In this document: positions 7,501 to 15,231 of the stretch, piece by piece | Numbering within the stretch: the stretch's first letter is position 1 | Layout of the letters: each line of letters opens with the position of its first letter | Assembly: GCA_029983495.1 (NCBI GenBank) | Contig: JASBZJ010000003.1 | Span: 1-20,590, forward strand | Direction of reading: 5' to 3' | Source of the DNA: Porphyromonas sp. | GTDB taxonomy: Bacteria; Bacteroidota; Bacteroidia; Bacteroidales; Porphyromonadaceae | Length of the DNA stretch: 20,590 nucleotides | Program-made: the position numbers and the translations under genes | The notes under the pieces: generated by a model | Told to the model about the DNA's origin: nothing | What the model saw: only the letters and a program-made list of their open reading frames with translations | Databases searched by the model: none

Positions 7501-7730
7501 TGAAGTAATGCTGAGTTGCTTAACTTGGGCAAGTAAAGGCATAGCAAAGGGCTCTTTAGTTCCTTATTGTTAGTTCCAGCCCATGTTAGCACCAGCGAGC
7601 GTTGGTTACGAGCAAATAGAGAGTGTAACTGTACTTTGTGGTGCATCGCTACTCATAGTGTGCATCAATAACGATACTTTGTTACACAACGAAGGTGAAG
7701 AGGAAGTTTTAGAAGGTTTATATTATAGGA

Positions 7731-9251
7731 ATGGAGAAGGTTATAAAGCGAGCTTTGATATCGGTTTACCACAAGGATGGCATTGAAGCTATTGTTCGTA
7801 AATTGGTTTCGCTAGGAGTTGAAATTGTTTCGACAGGTGGTACATACGATTATATTGTTGGGTTAGGTTTACCTTGCGAAAAGGTTGAGGACTTTACCCG
7901 GTACCCCAGTATGTTGCATGGTCGTGTAAAAACTTTGCATCCCGCTATTTTTGGAGGAATACTTGCACAACGAGAAAATGCAAGCGACTGTACTGAAGTA
8001 GCAATGTACAACATTAAGCCGATCGATTTAGTGCTTGTTGACCTTTATCCGTTCGAGGAAACTGTACAGAATACCAACAACGAAGCGGAAATCATAGAAA
8101 AAATTGATATCGGTGGAATATCCCTTATTCGTGCTGCAGCAAAGAATTATAAAGATGTAGTTATTGTGGCATCAAAGCAATATTATGCTTCGTTACAAAC
8201 TATACTAGACGAGCAAGGAGCCGTAACTACCATTGGGCAACGAAAAAGCTTTGCCCGTGTGGCTTTTGCTGTTAGTTCGGCATACGATTCGGCTATATTT
8301 AGCTATTTTGATGAAGATGAGCTTAGCTCACTTCGCATAGCCGTGGATAGCCCCAACGTGTTACGTTACGGCGAAAATCCGCATCAACGAGGCTTCTTTT
8401 TTGGCGATTTAGAAAAATACTTCGATAAACTTCAGGGGAAGGAACTCTCGTTTAATAATTTGCAGGATATTGCCGCTGCAGTTGACTTAATTGCCGAATT
8501 TCCCAACGAACCTACCTTTGCTGTTCTCAAACATACAAATCCTTGTGGATTAGCTACTGGTGAAACAATTTGCCAAGCTTGGCAAGCTGCCTATCAGGCT
8601 GATACCGAATCGGTTTTTGGTGGTATATTAATTGCCAACCGAAGTATAGATAAACAAACTGCTGAAGCAATAGGTAATATGTTCTTTGAAGTACTTATTG
8701 CTCCTGACTTTGATACAGACTCGTTACCCATACTAACACAAAAATCTAAACGGATTTTGCTCGTTGAAAAGCAGCACCCCAATCAACAATTCGCAGTTCG
8801 CTCAGCTCTCGGAGGGTTTCTTGTGCAGGATTCGGACAATAAAACTGAAACTTACAACGATTGTAACGTAGTTACCGAGCGCAAGCCTAGTAATGAGGAA
8901 GTGAGCGATGCGTTATTCGCCCAACGCATAGTAAAGCATTGTAAAAGTAATGCCATAGTTATTGTAAAAAACAAGCAATTACTGGCTTCGGGTATTGGGC
9001 AAACTAGTCGCGTTGCTGCACTTAAGCAGGCTATTGAAAAGGCAAAACGTTTTGGCTTTGACCTAAATGGTGCTGTTGTTGCAAGTGATGCCTTCTTCCC
9101 TTTTGCTGATTGTGTTGAACTTGCTGCTAACGAAGGAATAGTTACATTTATTCAACCTGGTGGCTCGATTCGCGACAACGATAGTATTGATTTAGCCAAT
9201 AAACGTGCTTGTTCTATGCTATTTACCAGTGTTCGCCACTTTAGGCACTGA
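7731..9251 (+). CDS. purH: Bifunctional AICAR formyltransferase / IMP cyclohydrolase
   Basis: 506 residues, the usual length of PurH. It catalyses the last two steps of de novo purine synthesis in the cytoplasm: formylation of AICAR with 10-formyl-tetrahydrofolate, then ring closure to IMP. The N-terminal cyclohydrolase domain (MGS-like fold, ~1-195) shows STGGT (34-38), VKTLHPAIFGGILAQR (66-81) and DLYPFEETV (104-112). The C-terminal transformylase domain shows RYGENPHQ (212-219), FNNLQD (241-246), the catalytic-site motif KHTNPCG (267-273), ESVFGG (293-298) and IQPGGSIRDNDSI (474-486). The start is set by the conserved opening KRALISVYHKDGI. It is preceded by a long leader with a candidate -7 box and stands alone, just upstream of the cell-shape operon. 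Confidence 0.97.
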   Translation: MEKVIKRALISVYHKDGIEAIVRKLVSLGVEIVSTGGTYDYIVGLGLPCEKVEDFTRYPSMLHGRVKTLHPAIFGGILAQRENASDCTEVAMYNIKPIDLVLVDLYPFEETVQNTNNEAEIIEKIDIGGISLIRAAAKNYKDVVIVASKQYYASLQTILDEQGAVTTIGQRKSFARVAFAVSSAYDSAIFSYFDEDELSSLRIAVDSPNVLRYGENPHQRGFFFGDLEKYFDKLQGKELSFNNLQDIAAAVDLIAEFPNEPTFAVLKHTNPCGLATGETICQAWQAAYQADTESVFGGILIANRSIDKQTAEAIGNMFFEVLIAPDFDTDSLPILTQKSKRILLVEKQHPNQQFAVRSALGGFLVQDSDNKTETYNDCNVVTERKPSNEEVSDALFAQRIVKHCKSNAIVIVKNKQLLASGIGQTSRVAALKQAIEKAKRFGFDLNGAVVASDAFFPFADCVELAANEGIVTFIQPGGSIRDNDSIDLANKRACSMLFTSVRHFRH

Positions 9252-9265
9252 TTCTTTTGCTATGT

Positions 9266-9290
9266 GGCAATGCTTTTATGCCTTTTTTTT
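9266..9290 (+). terminator. Weak terminator-like element after purH
   Basis: A short GGCA/TGCC stem (9266-9269 with 9279-9282) is followed by eight T. The stem is only 4 bp, so this is tentative; position and the T run are the main support. Confidence 0.3.
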
Positions 9291-9359
9291 ACCGATAGAA
9301 ACTTTACGCTAGTTCTCGAAACAGTTTTATTTATTACGCAAGCAATAGTATAATATAAC

Positions 9360-10382
9360 ATGGGTTTATTCTCGTTTAAGCAAGAGTTAGCAATTGACCT
9401 TGGAACTGCTAACACCATCATAATGAAGGATGGTCAGATAATTTTGGATGAGCCAAGTGTGGTAGCCTTCGATAAACGAACGGGAGAGGTACTTGCCGTT
9501 GGTGGTAAAGCCCGTGAAATGTACGAAAAAGGACATGCTTACATCGAAACAATCCGTCCTCTAAAGGATGGCGTTATAGCCAATTTTAATGCCGCTGAAC
9601 AAATGATTCGTGGCTTAATAAAACTTATAAATAAGCGTTCGCACCGTTTTTTCGCTCCTTCGCTTAAAATGGTTATTTGCATCCCCAGCGGTAGCACTGA
9701 AGTTGAAACCCGTGCTGTACACGATAGCGGTGAACAAGCCGGTGGACGCGAAGTTTATATGATATACGAACCGATGGCTGCAGCTATTGGTATTGGCTTG
9801 GATGTTTTAGCACCCGAAGGGAATATGATTGTTGATATCGGTGGCGGAACAACTGAAATTGCTGTTATAAGTTATGGAGGTATTGCCGCAAAGCAATCTA
9901 TAAGAATAGCAGGCGACGAACTTACAGCCGATATTATGGAGCATTTACGCCGTTCGCATAATGTTCGTATAGGCGAGCGCACGGCTGAGGATATTAAAAT
10001 AAATGTGGGTAGTGCTTTAAAAGAACTTGAGGAACCACCACAGGATTATGTGGTATGGGGAGCCGACCAAATGGATACTTTGCCACGTGAAATAAGTATT
10101 AACTATGGGGAAATTGCTAACTGCATCGATAAATCGATTGTAAAGATTGAAAAGGCTATTTTGGATACCCTTGAAGCTACTCCCCCTGAGTTGTACAGCG
10201 ATATTGTAAAAAATGGTATTTACCTTACGGGCGGAGGAGCTTTACTTCGAGGTCTGCATAAACGGCTAACCGATCGTTTTGGTATTCCTTTCCAAGTTCC
10301 CGATGACCCCCTTCATGCCGTTGCTAAAGGTACTGCTGTTGCACTTAAAAATACCGATAGTTTTAACTTCCTTATCCGCTAG
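9360..10382 (+). CDS. mreB: Rod-shape actin homologue MreB
   Basis: 340 residues, standard MreB length. It forms ATP-dependent filaments under the inner membrane that steer lateral peptidoglycan synthesis. The actin-fold nucleotide sites are present: phosphate 1 DLGTANT (13-19), phosphate 2 DIGGGTTEIAV (about 159-169) and the adenosine-site motif YLTGGGALLRGL (~288-299). YEPMAAAIG, the helix preceding phosphate 2, is also intact. The N-terminus starts MGLFSFKQELAIDLG, so the ATG at 9360 fits. First gene of a five-gene operon; mreC starts 9 bp after its stop. No clear -7 box was found in the 108-bp gap after purH, so the promoter is unresolved. Confidence 0.97.
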   Translation: MGLFSFKQELAIDLGTANTIIMKDGQIILDEPSVVAFDKRTGEVLAVGGKAREMYEKGHAYIETIRPLKDGVIANFNAAEQMIRGLIKLINKRSHRFFAPSLKMVICIPSGSTEVETRAVHDSGEQAGGREVYMIYEPMAAAIGIGLDVLAPEGNMIVDIGGGTTEIAVISYGGIAAKQSIRIAGDELTADIMEHLRRSHNVRIGERTAEDIKINVGSALKELEEPPQDYVVWGADQMDTLPREISINYGEIANCIDKSIVKIEKAILDTLEATPPELYSDIVKNGIYLTGGGALLRGLHKRLTDRFGIPFQVPDDPLHAVAKGTAVALKNTDSFNFLIR

Positions 10383-10391
10383 TTCATATTT

Positions 10392-11264
10392 GTGAACAGC
10401 TTCATAAGCTTTATAACTAATAAAACCCATTGGCTATTGCTTCTTATTTTCGAGGCAATAGCCCTTTCTTTGCTTTTTAATGGCTCGTTGTATCATAAAT
10501 TCCTTAACGCTACTTTTACAAACAAAGCTATGGGTATGGTTCATATGGTTTCGGGCGAAGTAAAAAGTTACCTTCACTTGCGCGAAAAGAACCGTTTACT
10601 TACCGAGCAATTAGCACGTGCTGAACTTAATTACTTGCAACTAAAGCAACAAGTTGAGTTCTCGCAAGCCGATACTATAACTCCATTTATTGGGTTAAGC
10701 GATTCGGTTTTAGCCATCGACCCCATTCGCTTTACTACCGCAGGTGTAATTTCGGCTACTGTTAACCGCCGAAGGAATATTGTTGTACTCGATAAGGGGC
10801 GAATTGATGGCATTAAGGAACAGATGGGTGTTGTTGCGGCTTCGGGAGTTGTTGGTATTATTTCGTCGGTAAGCGATAAGTACTCGATTATGGTGCCTCT
10901 GCTTAACCCCGATTTAAGGCTTAGTTGCACAATTAAGAGAACCGGCTATACGGGAACCCTTTGGTGGAACGAGCCTGGTGATAGTTTTGTAACATTATCT
11001 GAGCTTTCGAGGCATGCACTTTATCAAAAAGGCGATACCGTTGTAACTAGTGGCTACTCATCGGTTTTCCCTCCAGGGTTGTTTGTAGGAACCATTGAAG
11101 AGAATAAAAAACAAACCGACCAAGTAATTGCTACCAAAGGTGAGGTTAATGTAAAGCTAGGGGCTAATTTCGATAACCTACAGTTCGTTTATATTATAAC
11201 GGGCGGGCTAGTACTTAAAGCTTCGGAGTTAGATTCAATTGTAAATCAACATAATAAAGGATGA
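10392..11264 (+). CDS. mreC: Rod-shape protein MreC, GTG start
   Basis: 290 residues. The start is GTG at 10392. The in-frame mreB stop lies just upstream, and the first internal ATG would delete the only membrane anchor, so GTG is the reasonable choice. Residues ~13-30 form one transmembrane helix, ~58-95 a coiled coil (EKNRLLTEQLARAELNYLQL), and the rest the periplasmic beta-domain, with the family motif GDTVVTSGYSSVFPPGLFVG (214-233). MreC links MreB and MreD to PBP2 and activates it. The gene sits between mreB and mreD and overlaps mreD by 4 bp (ATGA). Confidence 0.95.
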   Translation: MNSFISFITNKTHWLLLLIFEAIALSLLFNGSLYHKFLNATFTNKAMGMVHMVSGEVKSYLHLREKNRLLTEQLARAELNYLQLKQQVEFSQADTITPFIGLSDSVLAIDPIRFTTAGVISATVNRRRNIVVLDKGRIDGIKEQMGVVAASGVVGIISSVSDKYSIMVPLLNPDLRLSCTIKRTGYTGTLWWNEPGDSFVTLSELSRHALYQKGDTVVTSGYSSVFPPGLFVGTIEENKKQTDQVIATKGEVNVKLGANFDNLQFVYIITGGLVLKASELDSIVNQHNKG

Positions 11265-11776
11265 AGCTCGAACACCTTTGGCTAGTTGTAAAAATAGTTA
11301 TTATATTTTTACTACAGGTTTGGGTATTTAATAACCTATACCTATTCCGTTATGCTACCCCTTACCCTTATATTGTTACGCTATTATTTTTTCCGATTAA
11401 TGCCAGCAAAATAGCAACTACTTTATACGGTGGCGTGTTTGGTTTATTACTCGATATTGTTTCGGGCATGCCGGGTTTACATACTGCTAGCTTTACATTG
11501 GTGGGCTTTTTGCGGAACTACCTTTTAGTTCCTTTTATTGACCCTGATATGGAAACTGCACGTGCGCTTAGTTCCCGAAAACATTTAGGTCGTGTACTAC
11601 TATTGCTCCTTGAGTTAACCCTTATACATCATGCTTTTTTCTTTGGGTTAGAAGCTATTCAGGGTATTCACATCACATACTTTTTACTGAGGTTCGCAAC
11701 AAGTTTTCTTTTTACTTACCTGCTTTCGGTAATCTTTTTACTATTGTTTGGTGGGGGACGCAGCGAAGTTGCCTAA
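11261..11776 (+). CDS. mreD: Rod-shape inner-membrane protein MreD
   Basis: 171 residues, very hydrophobic, with about five or six predicted membrane segments. MreD sequences are poorly conserved, so the call rests on size, topology and position between mreC and mrdA. The motif YGGVFGLLLDIVSGMPG (~52-68) resembles the family's conserved G..G...D. segment. It starts with an ATGA overlap on mreC, indicating translational coupling, and ends 6 bp before mrdA. It acts in the inner membrane as part of the elongasome scaffold. Confidence 0.92.
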   Translation: MKLEHLWLVVKIVIIFLLQVWVFNNLYLFRYATPYPYIVTLLFFPINASKIATTLYGGVFGLLLDIVSGMPGLHTASFTLVGFLRNYLLVPFIDPDMETARALSSRKHLGRVLLLLLELTLIHHAFFFGLEAIQGIHITYFLLRFATSFLFTYLLSVIFLLLFGGGRSEVA

Positions 11777-11782
11777 CTTCTT

Positions 11783-13657
11783 ATGGCCGAGAATAAACAA
11801 CATAATGGGGAATTGTACCGTAATCGTTCGTGGTTAGCGGTATTTTTGTGCTGTGGAATCTTCCTTGTTTTTGTTGCTCGCCTGTTTTATCTGCAAATTA
11901 TAAACCCCAATTATAAAAGCCTAGCTAAGCGAAATGCTTTTTACGAACGCCCCATTTATCCCGAGCGGGGGGCAATTTTCGATAGGCAAGGCAAATTAGT
12001 TGTTTATAATGAACCTGCATACGATTTACTTGTATCAACTAAGCAATTACAACCTTTCGATACCCTTTCGCTTTGTAGTATGTTGGGTATTACGGAGCAG
12101 TTTTTGAACGAGCGTTTTAATTTTGTTACTGACCGAAAGCGTAACCCTGCCTATTCACCATATACTCCCCAAACGTTAATTCCACACCTCCCCATAAGCA
12201 AAGCTGCTCCCTTTCGTGAACAACTTTTTCGTTATCCTGGTTTTTCGGTAATTCGCCGTTCAGTACGTAAATATAATACCATTCATGCAGGCTTAATTTT
12301 GGGGTATATGAGCGAATGCAATCCTACTGAATTAGCTAACGACCCCGAGTTAGCATTGGGCGATTATGTTGGGAAAACTGGTATTGAACGAGCTTTCGAA
12401 ACACAGCTTAGAGGCAAAAAAGGTGCCGAAATACTTCTTAGGGATGCTGTTGGACGCATTCAAGGAAAATATAAGCGAGGGTTAGAGGATGTGCCAAGCG
12501 AGCCTGGTCGAAATGTTACGCTTTCGATCGATATCGATCTACAATCGTTTGGCGAAGAGTTAATGCGTGGTAAACGAGGGGCTATTGTTGCTATCGAACC
12601 TCAAACGGGCGAAGTTCTGGCTCTGGTTTCGTCTCCTTCTTTCGACCCTGCATTACTTTCGGGGCGTTCGTTAGGCGAAAACTTTCGAAAGTTACAAACC
12701 GCACCCGACAAACCCCTTTTCGATCGTGCAACCATGGGTACGTATCCACCTGGCAGTACTTTCAAACTTACCCAAGCAGCTATTTTCCTTAAGCATGGAG
12801 TTATTACACCTTCTACTACATATACCTGTTATGGAGGCTACCCCTTATTGGGCAGTCGCCCACGGTGCCATGGCCATGCTTCGCCACTTGCCGTAACTTA
12901 TGCTATAGGTACCTCGTGCAATGCTTTTTTTTGTTGGGGGTTGCATTTTATGCTCGATGATCGTTCGCGCTATTCTTCAATTCAATCAGCTTTCGAAGCT
13001 TGGAAAAACGACATTGTGTCGATGGGATTCGGTTACAAGTTAGGGATCGACCTCCCAGGAGAAAAGCGTGGCTACATCCCTAACAGCAGTGTTTACGATA
13101 AAATATATAATAAACGCTGGAATTCGTCAACCATCATTTCCATTGCCATAGGACAAGGTGAGGTAACTGCAACACCGTTACAAATTGCAAACCTTGGTGC
13201 TATTGTTGCAAACCGTGGCTATTTTTATACACCGCATGTTGTTAAAGGTGTGCAGGGTAGTGTTATCGATTCGATGTATACTACAAAACGATTTACTTCG
13301 GTTGATGAAAAAAATTGGGAGGTTATAGTAGCTGGTATGGCTGAAGCCGTTCGTGGAGGAACCTGTCGCAGAGCAAATTTTGCTCCAGGCGAAATAGAAG
13401 TTTGTGGCAAAACGGGTACTGCCGAAAATCACTCAGGGCGCGATCACTCGGCTTTTGTTGGTTTTGCTCCACGGTATAACCCACAAATTGTGGTTGCCGT
13501 GTATGTTGAAAATGGTGGTTTCGGTGCTACATTTGGGGTTCCTATTGGTGCCTTAATGATGGAATACTATATTCGGCAAGGGCAACTTTCACCTATGAGC
13601 CGGTTGCAGGCCGAACAAATGAAGAATACGTCAATACCTTTCCTAAATGCTTACTAA
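11783..13657 (+). CDS. mrdA: Penicillin-binding protein 2, elongation-specific transpeptidase
   Basis: 624 residues, normal for a class B PBP of the PBP2 type. An N-terminal membrane anchor (~16-38) is followed by the pedestal domain, with ERPIYPERGAIFDRQG (55-70), which carries the R-G-.-I-.-D-R signature, and YVGKTGIER (195-203). The transpeptidase domain carries the three active-site motifs: STFK with nucleophile Ser325, SCN (378-380) and KTGT (543-546). It cross-links lateral-wall peptidoglycan in the periplasm together with RodA, and is a target of beta-lactams such as mecillinam in other bacteria. It overlaps rodA by 11 bp, consistent with matched production of the enzyme pair. Confidence 0.97.
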   Translation: MAENKQHNGELYRNRSWLAVFLCCGIFLVFVARLFYLQIINPNYKSLAKRNAFYERPIYPERGAIFDRQGKLVVYNEPAYDLLVSTKQLQPFDTLSLCSMLGITEQFLNERFNFVTDRKRNPAYSPYTPQTLIPHLPISKAAPFREQLFRYPGFSVIRRSVRKYNTIHAGLILGYMSECNPTELANDPELALGDYVGKTGIERAFETQLRGKKGAEILLRDAVGRIQGKYKRGLEDVPSEPGRNVTLSIDIDLQSFGEELMRGKRGAIVAIEPQTGEVLALVSSPSFDPALLSGRSLGENFRKLQTAPDKPLFDRATMGTYPPGSTFKLTQAAIFLKHGVITPSTTYTCYGGYPLLGSRPRCHGHASPLAVTYAIGTSCNAFFCWGLHFMLDDRSRYSSIQSAFEAWKNDIVSMGFGYKLGIDLPGEKRGYIPNSSVYDKIYNKRWNSSTIISIAIGQGEVTATPLQIANLGAIVANRGYFYTPHVVKGVQGSVIDSMYTTKRFTSVDEKNWEVIVAGMAEAVRGGTCRRANFAPGEIEVCGKTGTAENHSGRDHSAFVGFAPRYNPQIVVAVYVENGGFGATFGVPIGALMMEYYIRQGQLSPMSRLQAEQMKNTSIPFLNAY

Positions 13658-15122
13658 ATCGCCAACTTCTCAGCCCGCTTTTTCTTTTCGTTACGACACT
13701 ATAGTAGTTGTTTGTTATCTGCTATTATTGGTTGCTGGTATACTTTCGATATGTGGCTCAACTGGTTCATTCGATACTTCCAACATTTTTACCACAGGTT
13801 CCCGCCCTTTAAAGCAAATCCTTTGGGTAGGTGTAAGTTTTGGTTTTATTTTTGCTCTCTTTTTTGTCGATAGTTACTTCTTTCGTTCGTTCGCAACACT
13901 CTTTTACTTATTCGTTCTATTATTACTTTTAGCAACCTTAGTGCTTGCACCCGATATAAAGGGGTCGCGATCGTGGCTGGTTATTGGTCCCTTTAGTATT
14001 CAAAGTGCTGAGTTTGCAAAGCTTTCTACTGCACTAATGTTAGCCTCGGTTTTTGACCGTTATGGCTTTCAGTTGAAAGGATGGCGAGCGTACCTCGAAG
14101 TTTTTGCTATTATCCTTGTTCCTGCTGTAATAATTGTTTTGCAAAAGGAAACGGGTACAGCCTTAGTTTTTGCCGTATTTTCTGTAGTGCTTTTTCGCGA
14201 AGGGTTACCAGGTATATACCTTGCTTGCGGTGCTATTGCAATTACCTTATTTGTTACGTTGCTTTATACTGCCGATACTCTTTGGAGTGCAACACGTGCT
14301 AATTACTTTTTAGGGTCGATTATAATAACTATTTCAACCCTCATTTTCCTTTACGACCGAGTACAAAAACGTTATCGCTTCCATGTAAAACGCCTTGCTG
14401 TAGTTGTTATAAGTATATATACTCTAATTTACATTGCTAGCTTTTTTGTTTTGTTCGATTGGAGCTATGTGGCTATAGCTCTCCTTGTTGGAGTGGTAGG
14501 CTATATTGTGGTTATTATGGTAATGTACTTTTCGCGAAGATACTTTTATTCGTTTCTGTTTGCACTTTTCTGTAGCCTTTTTGCTTTAAGTGTTTCGTAT
14601 GTTTACGAGGATGTACTAAAACCTCATCAACAGGATCGTATTGCAGTTGCTTTGGGAATTAAGGAAGATTTTCGTGGCGCAGGTTACAATGTAAATCAGG
14701 CTAAAATAGCCATTGGTAGTGGTGGCTTTTGGGGAAAAGGCTTTATGAAAGGCACACAAACAAAGCTGAACTATGTACCTGAGCAGGATACCGATTTTAT
14801 TTTTTGTACAATTGGCGAGGAATATGGCTTTGTTGGTTCAGTATTCCTTTTAACCATTTTCCTAGTAATGCTTTTACGATTGTTGTTCCTTGCCGAGCAA
14901 CAACAATCAACCTTTGCACGAGTTTATGGCTATTCGGTAGCGTGTATTTTCCTTTTTCATCTTACTATTAATGTAGGTATGGTGTTGGGGTTAGTACCCG
15001 TTGTAGGCATTCCCTTACCCTTTTTAAGTTATGGAGGGTCTTCGCTGGTAACTTCTACAGTTATGCTGTTTATTTTCCTCCGTATGGATAGTTCGAATAG
15101 AAAACGAAAAGAGGCTAACTAA
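13647..15122 (+). CDS. rodA: Peptidoglycan glycosyltransferase RodA (SEDS family)
   Basis: 491 residues, a polytopic inner-membrane SEDS protein that polymerises lipid II into glycan strands with PBP2. Family signatures are present in order: KGSRSWLVIGPFSIQSAEFA (105-124), QKETGTAL (166-173), HQQDRI (327-332) with a conserved acidic residue in the extracytoplasmic loop, YNVNQAKIAIGSGGFWGKG (347-365), VPEQDTDFIF (377-386) and the C-terminal PLPFLSYGGSS (456-466). It is longer than the proteobacterial protein (~370 residues). The extra length lies around residues 200-310 as additional hydrophobic and basic segments. Last gene of the mre operon, followed by a terminator hairpin. Confidence 0.96.
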   Translation: MLTKSPTSQPAFSFRYDTIVVVCYLLLLVAGILSICGSTGSFDTSNIFTTGSRPLKQILWVGVSFGFIFALFFVDSYFFRSFATLFYLFVLLLLLATLVLAPDIKGSRSWLVIGPFSIQSAEFAKLSTALMLASVFDRYGFQLKGWRAYLEVFAIILVPAVIIVLQKETGTALVFAVFSVVLFREGLPGIYLACGAIAITLFVTLLYTADTLWSATRANYFLGSIIITISTLIFLYDRVQKRYRFHVKRLAVVVISIYTLIYIASFFVLFDWSYVAIALLVGVVGYIVVIMVMYFSRRYFYSFLFALFCSLFALSVSYVYEDVLKPHQQDRIAVALGIKEDFRGAGYNVNQAKIAIGSGGFWGKGFMKGTQTKLNYVPEQDTDFIFCTIGEEYGFVGSVFLLTIFLVMLLRLLFLAEQQQSTFARVYGYSVACIFLFHLTINVGMVLGLVPVVGIPLPFLSYGGSSLVTSTVMLFIFLRMDSSNRKRKEAN

Positions 15123-15150
15123 TATTTTTGAGCAAACCCCGCTTTTATAT

Positions 15151-15195
15151 AAAGGAAAAGGCTCCTTATCAAATAAGAAAGCCTTTTCCTTTTGT
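15151..15195. terminator. Terminator between convergent genes
   Basis: A perfect 13-bp inverted repeat (15151-15163 with 15180-15192), with a smaller internal stem (15165-15169 with 15173-15177), is followed by a T-rich tail on the + strand. It lies between rodA and the convergent minus-strand barrel gene and may serve both, although the minus-strand side has only a weak T tract. Confidence 0.8.
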
Positions 15196-15231
15196 TTATT
15201 ATATAGCCTTTGTGTGAAGATCTTACTTGTG

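Larger units (their letters stand above)
6663..7730. other. Gene-poor interval with mobile element, terminator and hairpins
   Basis: I see no convincing protein gene in this 1068-bp stretch. It holds, in order, a MITE-like element (6727-6901), a strong terminator (7012-7052), a cluster of inverted repeats (7091-7177), a small hairpin (7224-7237), a dispersed palindromic repeat (7275-7306), and the probable promoter (7493-7500) and leader of purH. Open frames here lack family features and mostly coincide with the repeat elements. Confidence 0.7.

Noticed and set aside
7410..7508. Short GTG-started frame after an AAGGAGG sequence
   Set aside because: The Shine-Dalgarno-like match is about 15 nt upstream and such sites are not generally used in this phylum. 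The 32-residue product is featureless and runs through the candidate purH promoter.
7583..7786. 67-codon open frame overlapping the start of purH
   Set aside because: It overlaps purH by 56 bp in another frame, has no recognisable family features and lies in the leader; judged chance.
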